DNA of 64,000 nucleotides, taken from assembly GCF_017873175.1 (NCBI RefSeq), contig NZ_JAGGJW010000005.1, positions 62,001 to 126,000 of the forward strand, in the 5' to 3' direction. The stretch's first letter is position 1. Each line of letters opens with the position of its first letter. The translations under genes were made by a program, and so were the position numbers. Below, piece after piece: positions 9,156 to 17,639 of the stretch. This stretch comes from Neorhizobium petrolearium (lineage in GTDB: Bacteria; Pseudomonadota; Alphaproteobacteria; Rhizobiales; Rhizobiaceae). The notes beneath the pieces were generated by a model. It ran no database searches and was not told the DNA's origin. It saw nothing but the letters and a program-made list of their open reading frames with translations.

Positions 9156-9875
9156 TCACCACAGATAGAAAAATGCGAAGATGAACACCCAGACCAGATC
9201 GACGAAATGCCAGTAGAGGCCCATGATCTCGACGGCTTCGTAGTGACCTTTCCTGCTGGTGAAGAAGCCGCGCCGCGCCTCATCGAAATCACCCCGCCAG
9301 ACCTTGCGGGCAACGATGAAGAGAAAGATGACGCCAATCGTGACGTGAGTGCCGTGAAAGCCTGTGATCATGAAAAAGGATGAGCCGAACTGGGCCGCCC
9401 CCCAGGGATTTTCCCAGGGGCGCACCCCTTCCGATATCAGCTTCGTCCATTCGAAGGCCTGCATGCCGACAAAGGTCGCACCGAGAAGCGCCGTCGCCAG
9501 CATCAGGGCAGCCGTCCGGCCGCGCTCCCGGCGATAGCCGAAGTTGACCGCCATCGCCATGGTGCCGCTGCTTGAGATCAGCACGAAGGTCATGATCGCG
9601 ATCAGGATCAGCGGAACATCCTGCCCGCCGATATGGAGCGCGAAGACCTCGCTTGGATTGGGCCAGGCGACGGGCGTCGACATGCGCGCGGTCATATAGG
9701 CCAGCAGAAAACATCCAAAGACGAAGGTGTCGCTCAAGAGAAAGATCCACATCATCGCCTTGCCCCAGGAGGCGGTTTTGAAGGCGCGCTGATCCGAGGC
9801 GAAATCGGAAGCGACGCCGCGCAGTCCGGCGGGGCGGAGATCAGGATTGCTGTGTGTCTGGAGAGACTGTGTCAT
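9156..9875 (-). CDS. coxP: Cytochrome c oxidase subunit III (CoxP-like)
   Basis: 239 residues from ATG 9875, whose first bases overlap the preceding stop (ATGA). Several hydrophobic helices and the subunit III signatures are present: FHGTHVTIG near residue 170 and EAVEIMGLYWHFVDLVWVF close to the C-terminus. Subunit III does not bind redox metals but supports the proton-uptake side of subunit I. It is the second of two adjacent, clearly diverged subunit III genes, as in the coxMNOP operon described in Bradyrhizobium japonicum; the symbol is given by that analogy. Confidence 0.85.
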   Translation of the reverse strand: MTQSLQTHSNPDLRPAGLRGVASDFASDQRAFKTASWGKAMMWIFLLSDTFVFGCFLLAYMTARMSTPVAWPNPSEVFALHIGGQDVPLILIAIMTFVLISSSGTMAMAVNFGYRRERGRTAALMLATALLGATFVGMQAFEWTKLISEGVRPWENPWGAAQFGSSFFMITGFHGTHVTIGVIFLFIVARKVWRGDFDEARRGFFTSRKGHYEAVEIMGLYWHFVDLVWVFIFAFFYLW

Positions 9876-10594
9876 CCGGGAATCCCCTGGTTCAGCAATT
9901 GACGGCAGAGATCGACGAAGTCGTTTGCCCAGCCGGCAAAGAGCCCAAAGAGCAAGAGCCAGACGGCGAGCAGGAAATGGGAGTAGATGGCGGAAAGATC
10001 CACGCTGAGGCGCAACCTGTCCTGTCGAGCATCCGCCACGAATGATCTGGCGGTCGTTCGGCCAAGCACGACAAGGCCACCGAGAACGTGCAGGCCGTGC
10101 AAGCCCGTCAGCATGTAGAAGAAACTGTTGGCGGGATTGTCGGCAAGCACGTAGCCGGTCGACATCAGTTCGCGCCACGCCTGGATCTGTCCGACGAGGA
10201 AGAGGGCAGCGAGCAGGAAAGCGGCGGCAAGCATTGGCTGCAGGATCTCCATATGGCCAAGCCGCGCTTCTCTTCTTGCCCATTGCAGCGCAACGCTACT
10301 CAGGACAAGCACGGCGGTATTCACCCAGAGCAATCGGGGGACCGGCATTCCTCCCCAGTCCGAGGCCTCCATCCGCATGAAATAGGCGCTGACAGAGAGG
10401 CTGAAGAGGGCGCCTACGACGCCGAGGAAGACATAGAGGCCGATTTTTACTGCCAGAACAGGCGGATCTTGCTCGCCTGCCACCGCCTGCACCGGACTTG
10501 CTTCAAGCCAGGGCTTCGAGGTCAACCGCTGCCCGGCCAGCCACCAGAAAATGATGGCACCGATCGCGGCGAGAAAGACCAGTGCGACGTTCAT
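9872..10594 (-). CDS. coxO: Cytochrome c oxidase subunit III-like protein (CoxO-like)
   Basis: 240 residues with an N-terminal membrane anchor and further helices. The motif MLTGLHGLHVLGGLVVLG and the C-terminal YSHFLLAVWLLLFGLF match the subunit III fold, but the sequence is diverged from the neighbouring CoxP. It is coupled by ATGA overlaps to subunit I upstream and CoxP downstream. Two subunit III-type proteins in one oxidase operon is the hallmark of coxMNOP. Whether both enter the same enzyme cannot be told from sequence. Confidence 0.83.
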   Translation of the reverse strand: MNVALVFLAAIGAIIFWWLAGQRLTSKPWLEASPVQAVAGEQDPPVLAVKIGLYVFLGVVGALFSLSVSAYFMRMEASDWGGMPVPRLLWVNTAVLVLSSVALQWARREARLGHMEILQPMLAAAFLLAALFLVGQIQAWRELMSTGYVLADNPANSFFYMLTGLHGLHVLGGLVVLGRTTARSFVADARQDRLRLSVDLSAIYSHFLLAVWLLLFGLFAGWANDFVDLCRQLLNQGIPG

Positions 10595-12366
10595 GCGACG
10601 ACCTCCCTTGTAACCCCGCTTGCCGGTTCCGTCTGTGGGATGAAATCTTCGGCCGCTCCCGGCACGCTGTAGTCATAGGCCCAGCGGTAGACCACCGGCA
10701 GATTCTTGCCCCAATTGCCATGTGCAGGCGGGGTCTGCGGCGTCTGCCATTCGAGCGTTGTCGCCCGCCATGGATTGCCGCCTGCCTCCCGGCCCCTGAA
10801 GAGGCTCCAGACCAGATTGAACAGGAAGACGATCTGAGCCGCGCCCACGACGAGGGCCGTGACAGTGATGAAGACATTCAGCGTATGGGCCGAAGGCGGA
10901 ACAAAGGCTGTCTCTCCCAGCTCGTAGTAACGGCGCGGCACACCGAGCAGGCCGAGATAATGCATGGGAAAGAAGATCGCGTAGGTGCCGAGGAAGGTGA
11001 TCCAGAAATGGATCTGGCCGAGTGCCTCGTTCAGCATGCGCCCGGTCACCTTCGGATACCAGTGATAGATCGCTCCGAAGATGACAAGGATCGGCGCGAC
11101 GCCCATGACCATGTGGAAATGCGCGACGACGAACATGGTATCGGACAGGGGAACGTCGACGACGACGTTGCCGAGGAAGAGGCCGGTCAGGCCGCCATTG
11201 ACGAAAGTGACGATGAAAGCCAGCGCGAAAAGCATCGGCAGCGTCAGATGAATGTCGCCGCGCCACAAGGTCAGCACCCAGTTGTAGACCTTGATTGCCG
11301 TGGGGATGGCGATGATGAGCGTGGTCGTGGCGAAGAAGAAACCGAAAGCCGGGTTCATGCCACTGACATACATATGATGCGCCCAGACGATGAAGCTCAA
11401 GCCGCCGATGATGATGATCGCCCATACCATCATGCGGTAGCCGAAGATGTTCTTGCGCGCATGGGTGCTGATCAAGTCCGAGACGATGCCGAAGGCGGGG
11501 AGCGCGACGATATAGACCTCAGGATGTCCGAAAAACCAGAACAGGTGCTGGAACAGGATCGGGCTGCCCCCGCCATGCTGCAACTGCTCGCCCATTTCGA
11601 CGATGGCAGGCATGAAGAAGCTCGTGCCGAGCAAACGGTCGAACAACATCATGACGCAGGCGACGAAGAGGGCAGGGAAGGCCAGTAGTGCCATCACTGT
11701 CGCGGTAAAGATGCCCCAGACGGTCAGGGGCATGCGCATCAGCGTCATCCCGCGCGTACGTCCCTGCAGCACCGTCACCACATAATTCAGGCCGCCCATG
11801 GTAAAGCCGATAATGAAGACGATCAGCGAGGAGAGCATCAGGAGGATGCCCCAGTCCCTGCCGCCGGGCGTGCCGGACAGAACGGCCTGTGGCGGATAGA
11901 GGGTCCAGCCGGCTCCCGTTGGCCCGCCCGGCGCAAAAAAGCTGGCGACCAGGATCAGTACGGCGAGCAGGTAGATCCAGTAGCTCAGCATGTTCGCATA
12001 CGGGAACACCATATCGCGTGCGCCGACCATCAGCGGAATGAGATAGTTGCCGAAACCGCCAAGGAACAGTGCCGTCAGGAGATAGATCACCATGATCATG
12101 CCGTGCATGGTGATGAACTGGTAATAGCGGTCGGCATCGATGAAAGCGAAATAGCCGGGAAAGGCAAGCTGCAGGCGCATCAGCCAGGAGAGCACGAGCG
12201 CCAGAAGACCGATCGAAATGGCCGTGACCGAATATTGTACGGCAATAATCTTGGCATCCTGGCTGAAGACATATTTCGTCCACCAGCTTTTCGGATGATA
12301 GAGTTCGACATCCTCGACTTCGGCGGACGGGACGGTGCCTGCGTCGCCGGATGGAATCTCGACCAT
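10591..12366 (-). CDS. coxN: Cytochrome c oxidase subunit I (CoxN-like)
   Basis: 591 residues from ATG 12366, with GGGAGGAG upstream. Haem-copper ligands are complete: His88 (low-spin haem), His281 of HPEVY with the cross-linking Tyr285, His330-His331 for CuB, and His416 and His418 in HFH for the two haems. The D-channel Asp118, the Glu283 gate and the K-channel Lys359 (PTAIKVY) are present, so it is an A1-type proton-pumping oxidase by motif. It is the catalytic subunit of the oxidase encoded at 8776-13225 and reduces oxygen to water at the inner membrane. Confidence 0.93.
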   Translation of the reverse strand: MVEIPSGDAGTVPSAEVEDVELYHPKSWWTKYVFSQDAKIIAVQYSVTAISIGLLALVLSWLMRLQLAFPGYFAFIDADRYYQFITMHGMIMVIYLLTALFLGGFGNYLIPLMVGARDMVFPYANMLSYWIYLLAVLILVASFFAPGGPTGAGWTLYPPQAVLSGTPGGRDWGILLMLSSLIVFIIGFTMGGLNYVVTVLQGRTRGMTLMRMPLTVWGIFTATVMALLAFPALFVACVMMLFDRLLGTSFFMPAIVEMGEQLQHGGGSPILFQHLFWFFGHPEVYIVALPAFGIVSDLISTHARKNIFGYRMMVWAIIIIGGLSFIVWAHHMYVSGMNPAFGFFFATTTLIIAIPTAIKVYNWVLTLWRGDIHLTLPMLFALAFIVTFVNGGLTGLFLGNVVVDVPLSDTMFVVAHFHMVMGVAPILVIFGAIYHWYPKVTGRMLNEALGQIHFWITFLGTYAIFFPMHYLGLLGVPRRYYELGETAFVPPSAHTLNVFITVTALVVGAAQIVFLFNLVWSLFRGREAGGNPWRATTLEWQTPQTPPAHGNWGKNLPVVYRWAYDYSVPGAAEDFIPQTEPASGVTREVVA

Positions 12367-12409
12367 GATATCTCCTCCCTTTCCTTCCGATGCTGCCTTC
12401 CTGCCCGAT

Positions 12410-13225
12410 TCAATTTGCCGGTTGCGGCTCTCCCAGTGCCAGAAGCTGGGTGAACGTCTGTTGCTGCTCCAGCCATGTCTGGTAGTTCGCTTCGTCATCG
12501 ACGACGACAGTTCCGCGCATCTGCGAGTGGCCGACGCCGCAGAGTTCGGCGCAGAGTATCTCGAAGGTTCCAGTTCGCGTCGGCGTAAGCCAGAAATAGG
12601 TCACCATGCCAGGGATCATGTCCATCTTGGCGCGGAATTCCGGCACGTAGAAATCATGAAGGACATCGACGGAGCGCAGCAATACCCGAACCGGCTTACC
12701 GACCGGCAAGTGCAGCTCTCCACCCTCGATGATCACGTCGTCCAACCCTGCGGAATCGTTCGTGTTGAGGCCGAGTGGGTTTTCAGGAGTAACGTCGCGC
12801 GTATCCGACCGGCCGAGTTTCCCGTCGGCTCCCGGCAGCCGAAAGCTCCACAACCATTGCTGTGCCACAACCTCCACAGGGACGGCTTCGTCCGGCACCG
12901 TGACGAACTGGTTCCACACCACAAGGCCGGGCGCGAGCATGGCTGCGACACCGACCGCCGTTACCGATGCCAGCGTCCATTCCAGCTTGCGGTTCTCAGG
13001 CTCATAGGCCGCTCGGTTGCCTGGTCTGTGTCGGAAGCGGAAGACGCAATAGGCCATGAAGGATACCACAGCCACGAAGACGATGCCGGTGATCCAGAAG
13101 GTAATGACCAGCGTGCTGTCTATATAGGACCAGTTGGACGCGATCGGCGTCCACCACCAGGGGCTCAGCATGTGGAACAACACGGAGCCCACCACCAGCA
13201 AAACGAGAATCAGCACGACAGCCAT
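12410..13225 (-). CDS. coxM: Cytochrome c oxidase subunit II with CuA site (CoxM-like)
   Basis: 271 residues from ATG 13225, preferred to an ATG 45 bases upstream because AGGGAGGGG precedes it. Two membrane helices (about 1-18 and 38-62) and a third hydrophobic segment near 88-105 are followed by a cupredoxin domain. The CuA ligands are all present: His190, Cys225, Glu227, Cys229, His233 and Met236. That marks a cytochrome c-oxidising enzyme and separates it from the quinol oxidase at 27934. No fused cytochrome c domain is present. It is the first gene of the leftward cox operon. Confidence 0.92.
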   Translation of the reverse strand: MAVVLILVLLVVGSVLFHMLSPWWWTPIASNWSYIDSTLVITFWITGIVFVAVVSFMAYCVFRFRHRPGNRAAYEPENRKLEWTLASVTAVGVAAMLAPGLVVWNQFVTVPDEAVPVEVVAQQWLWSFRLPGADGKLGRSDTRDVTPENPLGLNTNDSAGLDDVIIEGGELHLPVGKPVRVLLRSVDVLHDFYVPEFRAKMDMIPGMVTYFWLTPTRTGTFEILCAELCGVGHSQMRGTVVVDDEANYQTWLEQQQTFTQLLALGEPQPAN

Positions 13226-13892
13226 TATCGCCCCTCCCTGAGCCGATCCGACCGTGGATATGAACCGCATTCCGCAAATATTCGGATCTTAGTATCTCAT
13301 AAACAGAAAATGCATGCAATTACCGCAAGTTAGGTATATTCTAACCGGTCTGCTCCGCAATCGGTCAATTTGTAGCGCCGCTTCACACAGGTGATCTCTG
13401 CTCGTGCCTCAGGTCGCCAAATGCCGTCTTCGCAGCTTCCGAATTCAATTTTGGGTTGCAACGATGACTGCATAACGTCGTTTCGTCTCCCACACGCCGA
13501 TTAACAGAAGAAAACGATATTCCATGGCAAACCTCATCCTCCTCAAGGTTGCCCAATCGCTTCAGCATCCACTGCTATCCTTGCGCGGATGAATTTGCGA
13601 TCTCTAAAAAGTAGTCCTTCGCAGTGGCAAGTCAATCGGTTCCACCATTCGGAGGTCTCAAGCAACATATCTGGCTCCACGGGCAGTCACCTGATTTAAA
13701 GTTCGCAAGACATGAGATCGCATGCTGCTCGATAGAACTCCCCGCTGAGAGCCTCACTGATAACGGAGGGCAGGGGCCTAGATCCTGCGCCATCAAAACG
13801 CGGGGAGAGTGACATTCCAACTTTGCAGAAACAGGACACTTCAACATTGCGGCTACACACAAAAATCGCATAATATGCATTATGGAACATAC
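13226..13892. other. 667-base region without a recognisable gene
   Basis: Holds the promoter side of the cox operon and no reading frame that could be supported; short open frames here lack ribosome sites and family features. A small imperfect inverted repeat (GTTAG at 13329-13333, CTAAC at 13341-13345) lies about 100 bases before coxM. An IS21-like end repeat is at 13810-13857. The lower GC content and the adjacent pseudogene suggest a decayed insertion zone. Confidence 0.6.
13810..13857 (+). repeat. Tandem imperfect 24-bp repeat resembling an IS21-family end
   Basis: Two adjacent 24-base units, 13810-13833 and 13834-13857, agree at 17 of 24 positions. Both follow the pattern GACA-N-T-N-CAAC-N-TTGC...ACA. 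Repeated units of this GACATT...TTTGC type are typical of the ends of IS21-family elements (recalled family knowledge, not checked). No istA or istB gene is left nearby, so this would be a solo remnant. Confidence 0.4.
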
Positions 13893-14739
13893 TTATTCCT
13901 TGAACGCCGCGCGTACAATCTCATCTATGCCTGCTTGGACATCGTCGGCTGTGGTTGCCCAGTTGGACACGCTTATCCGCATTGCGGTCCGGCCTTGCCA
14001 TACAGTCGCGCTGCACCAGAGAATCCCGCCCCTCTGGATTTTGTCCACAACAGACCTTGTTTCTTCCGCCGAGCCAAAAGAAACCAAAACTTGATTCAAC
14101 ACGACCTGATTCAAAATTTTGAACCCGTGGCTTGCAAGACCTCGTGCGAACGCCTGAGCTTGGTGGCAGCTTCCTGCTACCATATCCGCGACACCATCCC
14201 GCCCAAGGCTGAGAAGTGCTGCCCAAATGTCGACACCCCTTGCACGCCGCGACGATTCCGGGGCGTAGTGAGAGGGTTCGCGATCGGCCTGTGCGTCAGT
14301 GGTGGTCAGGCAAGCGGCGTTCAATGCCATGGCGGAACGCAGGTCATTCGCTTCTCGAACAAGAACGATCCCATTGTCATAGGGAACGTTGAGCCACTTG
14401 TGCCCATCGGTAGCCCAAGAATCCGCGTTGGGCACACCCTCGGCACGGAGCGCGAACTCCGGATGTGCAAGAGCCCAAAGGCCAAAGGCGCCATCGACAT
14501 GGACCCATGCACCGGCGGCCCTAGCCCTCCGGCAGATGACCGCTGCCGGGTCGAAATCGCCAGTGTTGACGTTGCCTGCCTGCCCGCATTCTGCCACGCT
14601 CATCTGTGGGAACGCGGCTGACGCGATCACGGCCAAGACCAAGTAAGGAAAGTGCCTTCAATACGGTCACATGGACTTCATCGCTGACCACAACCCGAAT
14701 TTCAGGCGCCCCAAAGAGGCCCTTGTATACCTTGATCAT
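13893..14739 (-). pseudogene. Remnant of a PLP-dependent group II decarboxylase
   Basis: Two frames together give the middle and end of an aromatic-amino-acid/diaminobutyrate-type decarboxylase. The first part (14739 to about 14580) reads DEVHVTVLKALSLLGLGR...GRMRA. The second (about 14585 to 13893) reads QAGNVNTGDFDP, HVDGAFGLWA and the PLP-lysine motif DGHKWLNVPYD. Between GRMRA and QAGNVNTG family members carry roughly a dozen more residues, so about 40 bases are lost with a frame change near 14570-14590, at a CCTGCCTGCC repeat. The N-terminal third is also missing. It is surely non-functional as a full enzyme. The IS21-like repeat lies 36 bases beyond its 3' end. Confidence 0.85.
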
Positions 14740-14850
14740 TGCACTCTCTCTTTCTGGAGTTGACCCGAAGCATTGGCCAACGTTCAGTCGTGTTTCTGCC
14801 TCGGGTTTAATGCGAGCCGAAAACAGTTCGATGGATTGGCGGTATGACGA

Positions 14851-15096
14851 TCACTCGCGGTGAAACCGCATTCCAACGTGATGCAGGACGTCGTCGATAA
14901 ATTCGCCGTCGGCGGTGAAGCCGGTGTCGTCCCAGTATTCGATATGATTTCCGGTAATTTCGTAGCGTCCCTGATAGGCGCTCTTCTTGTTGCCTCGCGC
15001 CTCGTCGTAGCGCCCGTTTGGCAGCAGTTCCTGGCGGATATACCCATCCTCCGTCACCCACATTCCGACAAACGGATGTGCGTTACTATCGGTCAT
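14851..15096 (-). CDS. Atu4866-like small protein
   Basis: 81 residues from the ATG at 15096, which has AAGGAGGTGGAG just upstream and is preferred to an ATG two codons earlier. The sequence (HPFVGMWVTEDGYIRQELL, then NGRYDEARG, and GNHIEYWDDTGFTADG) matches what I recall of the Atu4866 family, a small beta-barrel protein first studied structurally in Agrobacterium, with no settled function. It is divergent from a LysR-family gene across 221 bases holding an inverted repeat. The common arrangement of LysR regulator and divergent target suggests the regulator controls it. Confidence 0.8.
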   Translation of the reverse strand: MTDSNAHPFVGMWVTEDGYIRQELLPNGRYDEARGNKKSAYQGRYEITGNHIEYWDDTGFTADGEFIDDVLHHVGMRFHRE

Positions 15097-15265
15097 CTCC
15101 ACCTCCTTGCACCCTGCGTGCCCTTTGGGTGATGCCGCCTGTGCAAGGGTTGCTGAAAACGAAGCTCATGCGCGGGATAGAGAACGTAAGCTTGCCTGCT
15201 GTTTGCATGTTGCAGTCCCTTCTGTTGACCGCAATATGTGCCTCGATTTAAAAGACATCCAATAT

Positions 15266-15284
15266 ATCGTATGTTTATTACGAT
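15266..15284. promoter_or_regulatory. Inverted repeat, candidate LysR-type binding site
   Basis: ATCGTA-N7-TACGAT at 15266-15284, 34 bases before the LysR start and in the region divergent from the Atu4866-like gene. Dyads of this size with T and A eleven bases apart are the usual recognition form of LysR regulators. A second, shorter dyad, TACG...CGTA, follows at once. Confidence 0.55.
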
Positions 15285-15317
15285 ACGTTCCACGTATCGG
15301 TCGTGGGGAAGGATCAA

Positions 15318-16292
15318 ATGGAGCTGAGGCACCTGCGCTACTTTATCGCCGTTGCGGAGGAAGGTAACTTCCGGCGGGCGGCCGAAAGGGTGGGGATTGC
15401 CCAACCTCCGCTCAGCAGCCAGATCAAAGACCTCGAGGATGAGATCGGCGTTCAGCTTTTCCGCCGGCTACCACGAGGTGCCGCTTTGACGGAGGCGGGC
15501 GAGGCCTTCCTGGCGGAGGTCCACGTAATCTTTGGGCAGCTCGAATATGCGAAGAAGATGGCCCTGCGTGGTGCCGCCGGCGAGTTCGGGCGATTGAGGG
15601 TAGGCTTTACGGGATCGGCGGCATTCAACGAAGCCGTCCCTAAAATCATCCGATCGTTTCGGCGTGCCTATCCAAAGGTCGAGATCACGCTTGTGGAACT
15701 GAATACCGTGCAACTGCTGGAACAACTGAGGCATCGTTCGATTGATGCCGTCTTCATTCGTCCCGGACCGAAGGCGCCGGAAGGCTTGGCCGTCACATCC
15801 CTTCCCGAGGACGCAATGATGGTCGTCCTCCCCTCCGGTCACAGGCTGGCGAGCGAATATGCTATTCCCCTCACTGCGCTGAAGGATGAGCCGCTGGTCC
15901 TGCATTCCCGTGCTCTCGGGCCCTATCTCTACGACGAAGTTATCGACGCTTGTCGACGGGCTGGTTTCGAGCCGATCATCGGGCAGGTCTCGCCCCAGAT
16001 CACATCGATTGCAAACCTGGTTGCCGTTGAGCTAGGCGCTTCCATTGTTCCTGCCCCTTTGTCCAGCGTCAACGTACCAGGCGTGGTCTTCCTCCCGATC
16101 GTCGGGCCCGCGCCGCGTGCTCGTCTTGCATTGGCGACGCATCCTGATGACCATTCCGTTGTCACCAGAAATTTCCGAGAGCAGGTACGAGCGAACATCA
16201 CACGGTCGAGACATGATCCGCCACCTCAGCGAAGATCCCGAGACGCCACTGGCCCCTGCCATATTGCGGCATGCGACATCGAGGCGCTTTAG
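15318..16292 (+). CDS. LysR-family transcriptional regulator
   Basis: 324 residues from ATG 15318 (GGGGAAGGA upstream). The N-terminal winged helix begins MELRHLRYFIAVAEEGNFRRAAERVGIAQPPLS, the BenM/CatM-like opening of LysR proteins that often respond to aromatic or organic acids. The C-terminal domain is the type 2 periplasmic-binding fold. The last 25 or so residues (RHDPPPQRRSRDATG...) are compositionally unlike the rest and may be a read-through tail. It is divergent from the Atu4866-like gene; the effector is unknown. Confidence 0.9.
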   Translation: MELRHLRYFIAVAEEGNFRRAAERVGIAQPPLSSQIKDLEDEIGVQLFRRLPRGAALTEAGEAFLAEVHVIFGQLEYAKKMALRGAAGEFGRLRVGFTGSAAFNEAVPKIIRSFRRAYPKVEITLVELNTVQLLEQLRHRSIDAVFIRPGPKAPEGLAVTSLPEDAMMVVLPSGHRLASEYAIPLTALKDEPLVLHSRALGPYLYDEVIDACRRAGFEPIIGQVSPQITSIANLVAVELGASIVPAPLSSVNVPGVVFLPIVGPAPRARLALATHPDDHSVVTRNFREQVRANITRSRHDPPPQRRSRDATGPCHIAACDIEAL

Positions 16293-16457
16293 CTTCGACT
16301 GAGAGTCGTCTTCCAGATTGGAGTCGCCGGCTTTACTGGTTTTGCCGGGGCTGCCGTGCTTCTTTGGACGGATGTCCGCGCCTGGATTTCTGTGTGATCG
16401 ACATGCATAACGATACCGAAGCCGCCGCGTGCTTCGCGACGGCCTCCTCAACGTTTG

Positions 16458-17033
16458 CTACGCCCTTTCCAACCATATTTCACTTACGGTGAGCCATATG
16501 GCCGAGACGAGAAAGTAGAAGGCACCCAAGCCGGCATATCCTGCTATACTGGCGATCGAAGGTGCTTCCGGCAACTGCGCCTGGGCGATGAAGAAGGCGC
16601 CGGCAACAGCGGATTGCCCACCGCTGAGGATCATGGCCCACTGGCCCCCGCTTGTCTTCCAGCGCCGGACGGCCGCCGCGAGTTGAAGGAGGCCAGAAAA
16701 GATCGCCCAGAGGCCAAAAACACCGAGAACCCAATTCATGCTCATGGTGAGGGCGACGATCACGGCAAATGTCATCAACGAACTGACCACAACATTGATC
16801 GCCTGGCTCCGATTGCTCGCCAAGCCACCGCTTTGCGCTGCATCGACATAGTTCGCGATCGCATCCCATGCCGGATATATGATCAACAAGATGGCCGCCA
16901 CCGGGAACAATTGGCGTCCGGCAGTCAGCGCCAATACAACCCAAATTATTGAAAATGCTGCCCGAACGAAATAATACCGCTTCAGCCATTGTTGCTTGCC
17001 GCGGTTACCGAAGCCTGCCTGGTCGTTTGTCAT
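16458..17033 (-). CDS. DUF308/HdeD-like integral membrane protein
   Basis: 191 residues with a polar start (MTNDQAGFGNRGKQQWLKRYYF) and six hydrophobic segments between about residues 22 and 182, arranged as short paired helices. This fits the DUF308/HdeD-type membrane family, whose best-known member is linked to acid stress in enterics; a function here cannot be assigned. It stands alone, with non-coding flanks of 60 and 165 bases, and is convergent with the LysR gene. Confidence 0.7.
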   Translation of the reverse strand: MTNDQAGFGNRGKQQWLKRYYFVRAAFSIIWVVLALTAGRQLFPVAAILLIIYPAWDAIANYVDAAQSGGLASNRSQAINVVVSSLMTFAVIVALTMSMNWVLGVFGLWAIFSGLLQLAAAVRRWKTSGGQWAMILSGGQSAVAGAFFIAQAQLPEAPSIASIAGYAGLGAFYFLVSAIWLTVSEIWLERA

Positions 17034-17093
17034 GATACCGTCCTGGTTTGATTTTCACGTGATTGTATTTCTAGGGAAAATACTCTGGTACGT

Positions 17094-17456
17094 TCAAAGG
17101 TAGCCGACACGTTCTCCAAAGGGTGTGCTTTCTTCCCAGTCCCATTCGCCTATGCGCTCGCTCTCTCCAGAGAGCCGCGGCGGTGAGTGATCTTCGTCAA
17201 GAGCACCATTTTCAGCCTCCCCATTCATCGGGATGCTGTCGCCGTTGATATCAGTGTTGACAGCCGGATTCTCGTTCTGGCCATCTTGAGTTCTTTTCCG
17301 CCGCTCCAATGCAGCGTTGATAGCCGACTGTCTGTTCGCGACCCAGGCGTTGTCAGAATCCGACGTAATCGATGTGGTGAAGCAGGTTTCCACGGCGGCC
17401 GATGATGATGTCGCCGATACGGGCTCAACCTTCTCCACTCGTCTCCGACTGCTCAT
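17094..17456 (-). CDS. Hypothetical small polar protein
   Basis: 120 residues if started at the ATG at 17456, which has GGAG eight bases upstream; a start four codons earlier is possible. It is low in hydrophobic residues, rich in Ser, Glu, Asp and Asn, with a likely helical middle (ANRQSAINAALERRKRTQ). No family is recognised. The gene could be real or a chance open frame; the fair ribosome site and lack of an opposing gene are the only support. Confidence 0.35.
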   Translation of the reverse strand: MSSRRRVEKVEPVSATSSSAAVETCFTTSITSDSDNAWVANRQSAINAALERRKRTQDGQNENPAVNTDINGDSIPMNGEAENGALDEDHSPPRLSGESERIGEWDWEESTPFGERVGYL

Positions 17457-17639
17457 CTGCTTCTCCATGTTTGGCTTGAGCGAAGCCTTTCGGCTTTGGC
17501 TCTACTCACTGAAATCCGACATCAATCTGCTGGACGGCGGTGTACCCTCAATCAGGACACAGTTTCGTTCGATCGGCCGCAATAGGCGGTCTGGCGTAGA
17601 CCGAAACCGCCGCTGACAAGTTCGGACCCGACACGGAGC

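Noticed and set aside
13383..13568. Small reverse open frame in the region before coxM
   Set aside because: No ribosome site, no recognised family, and the region looks degenerate.
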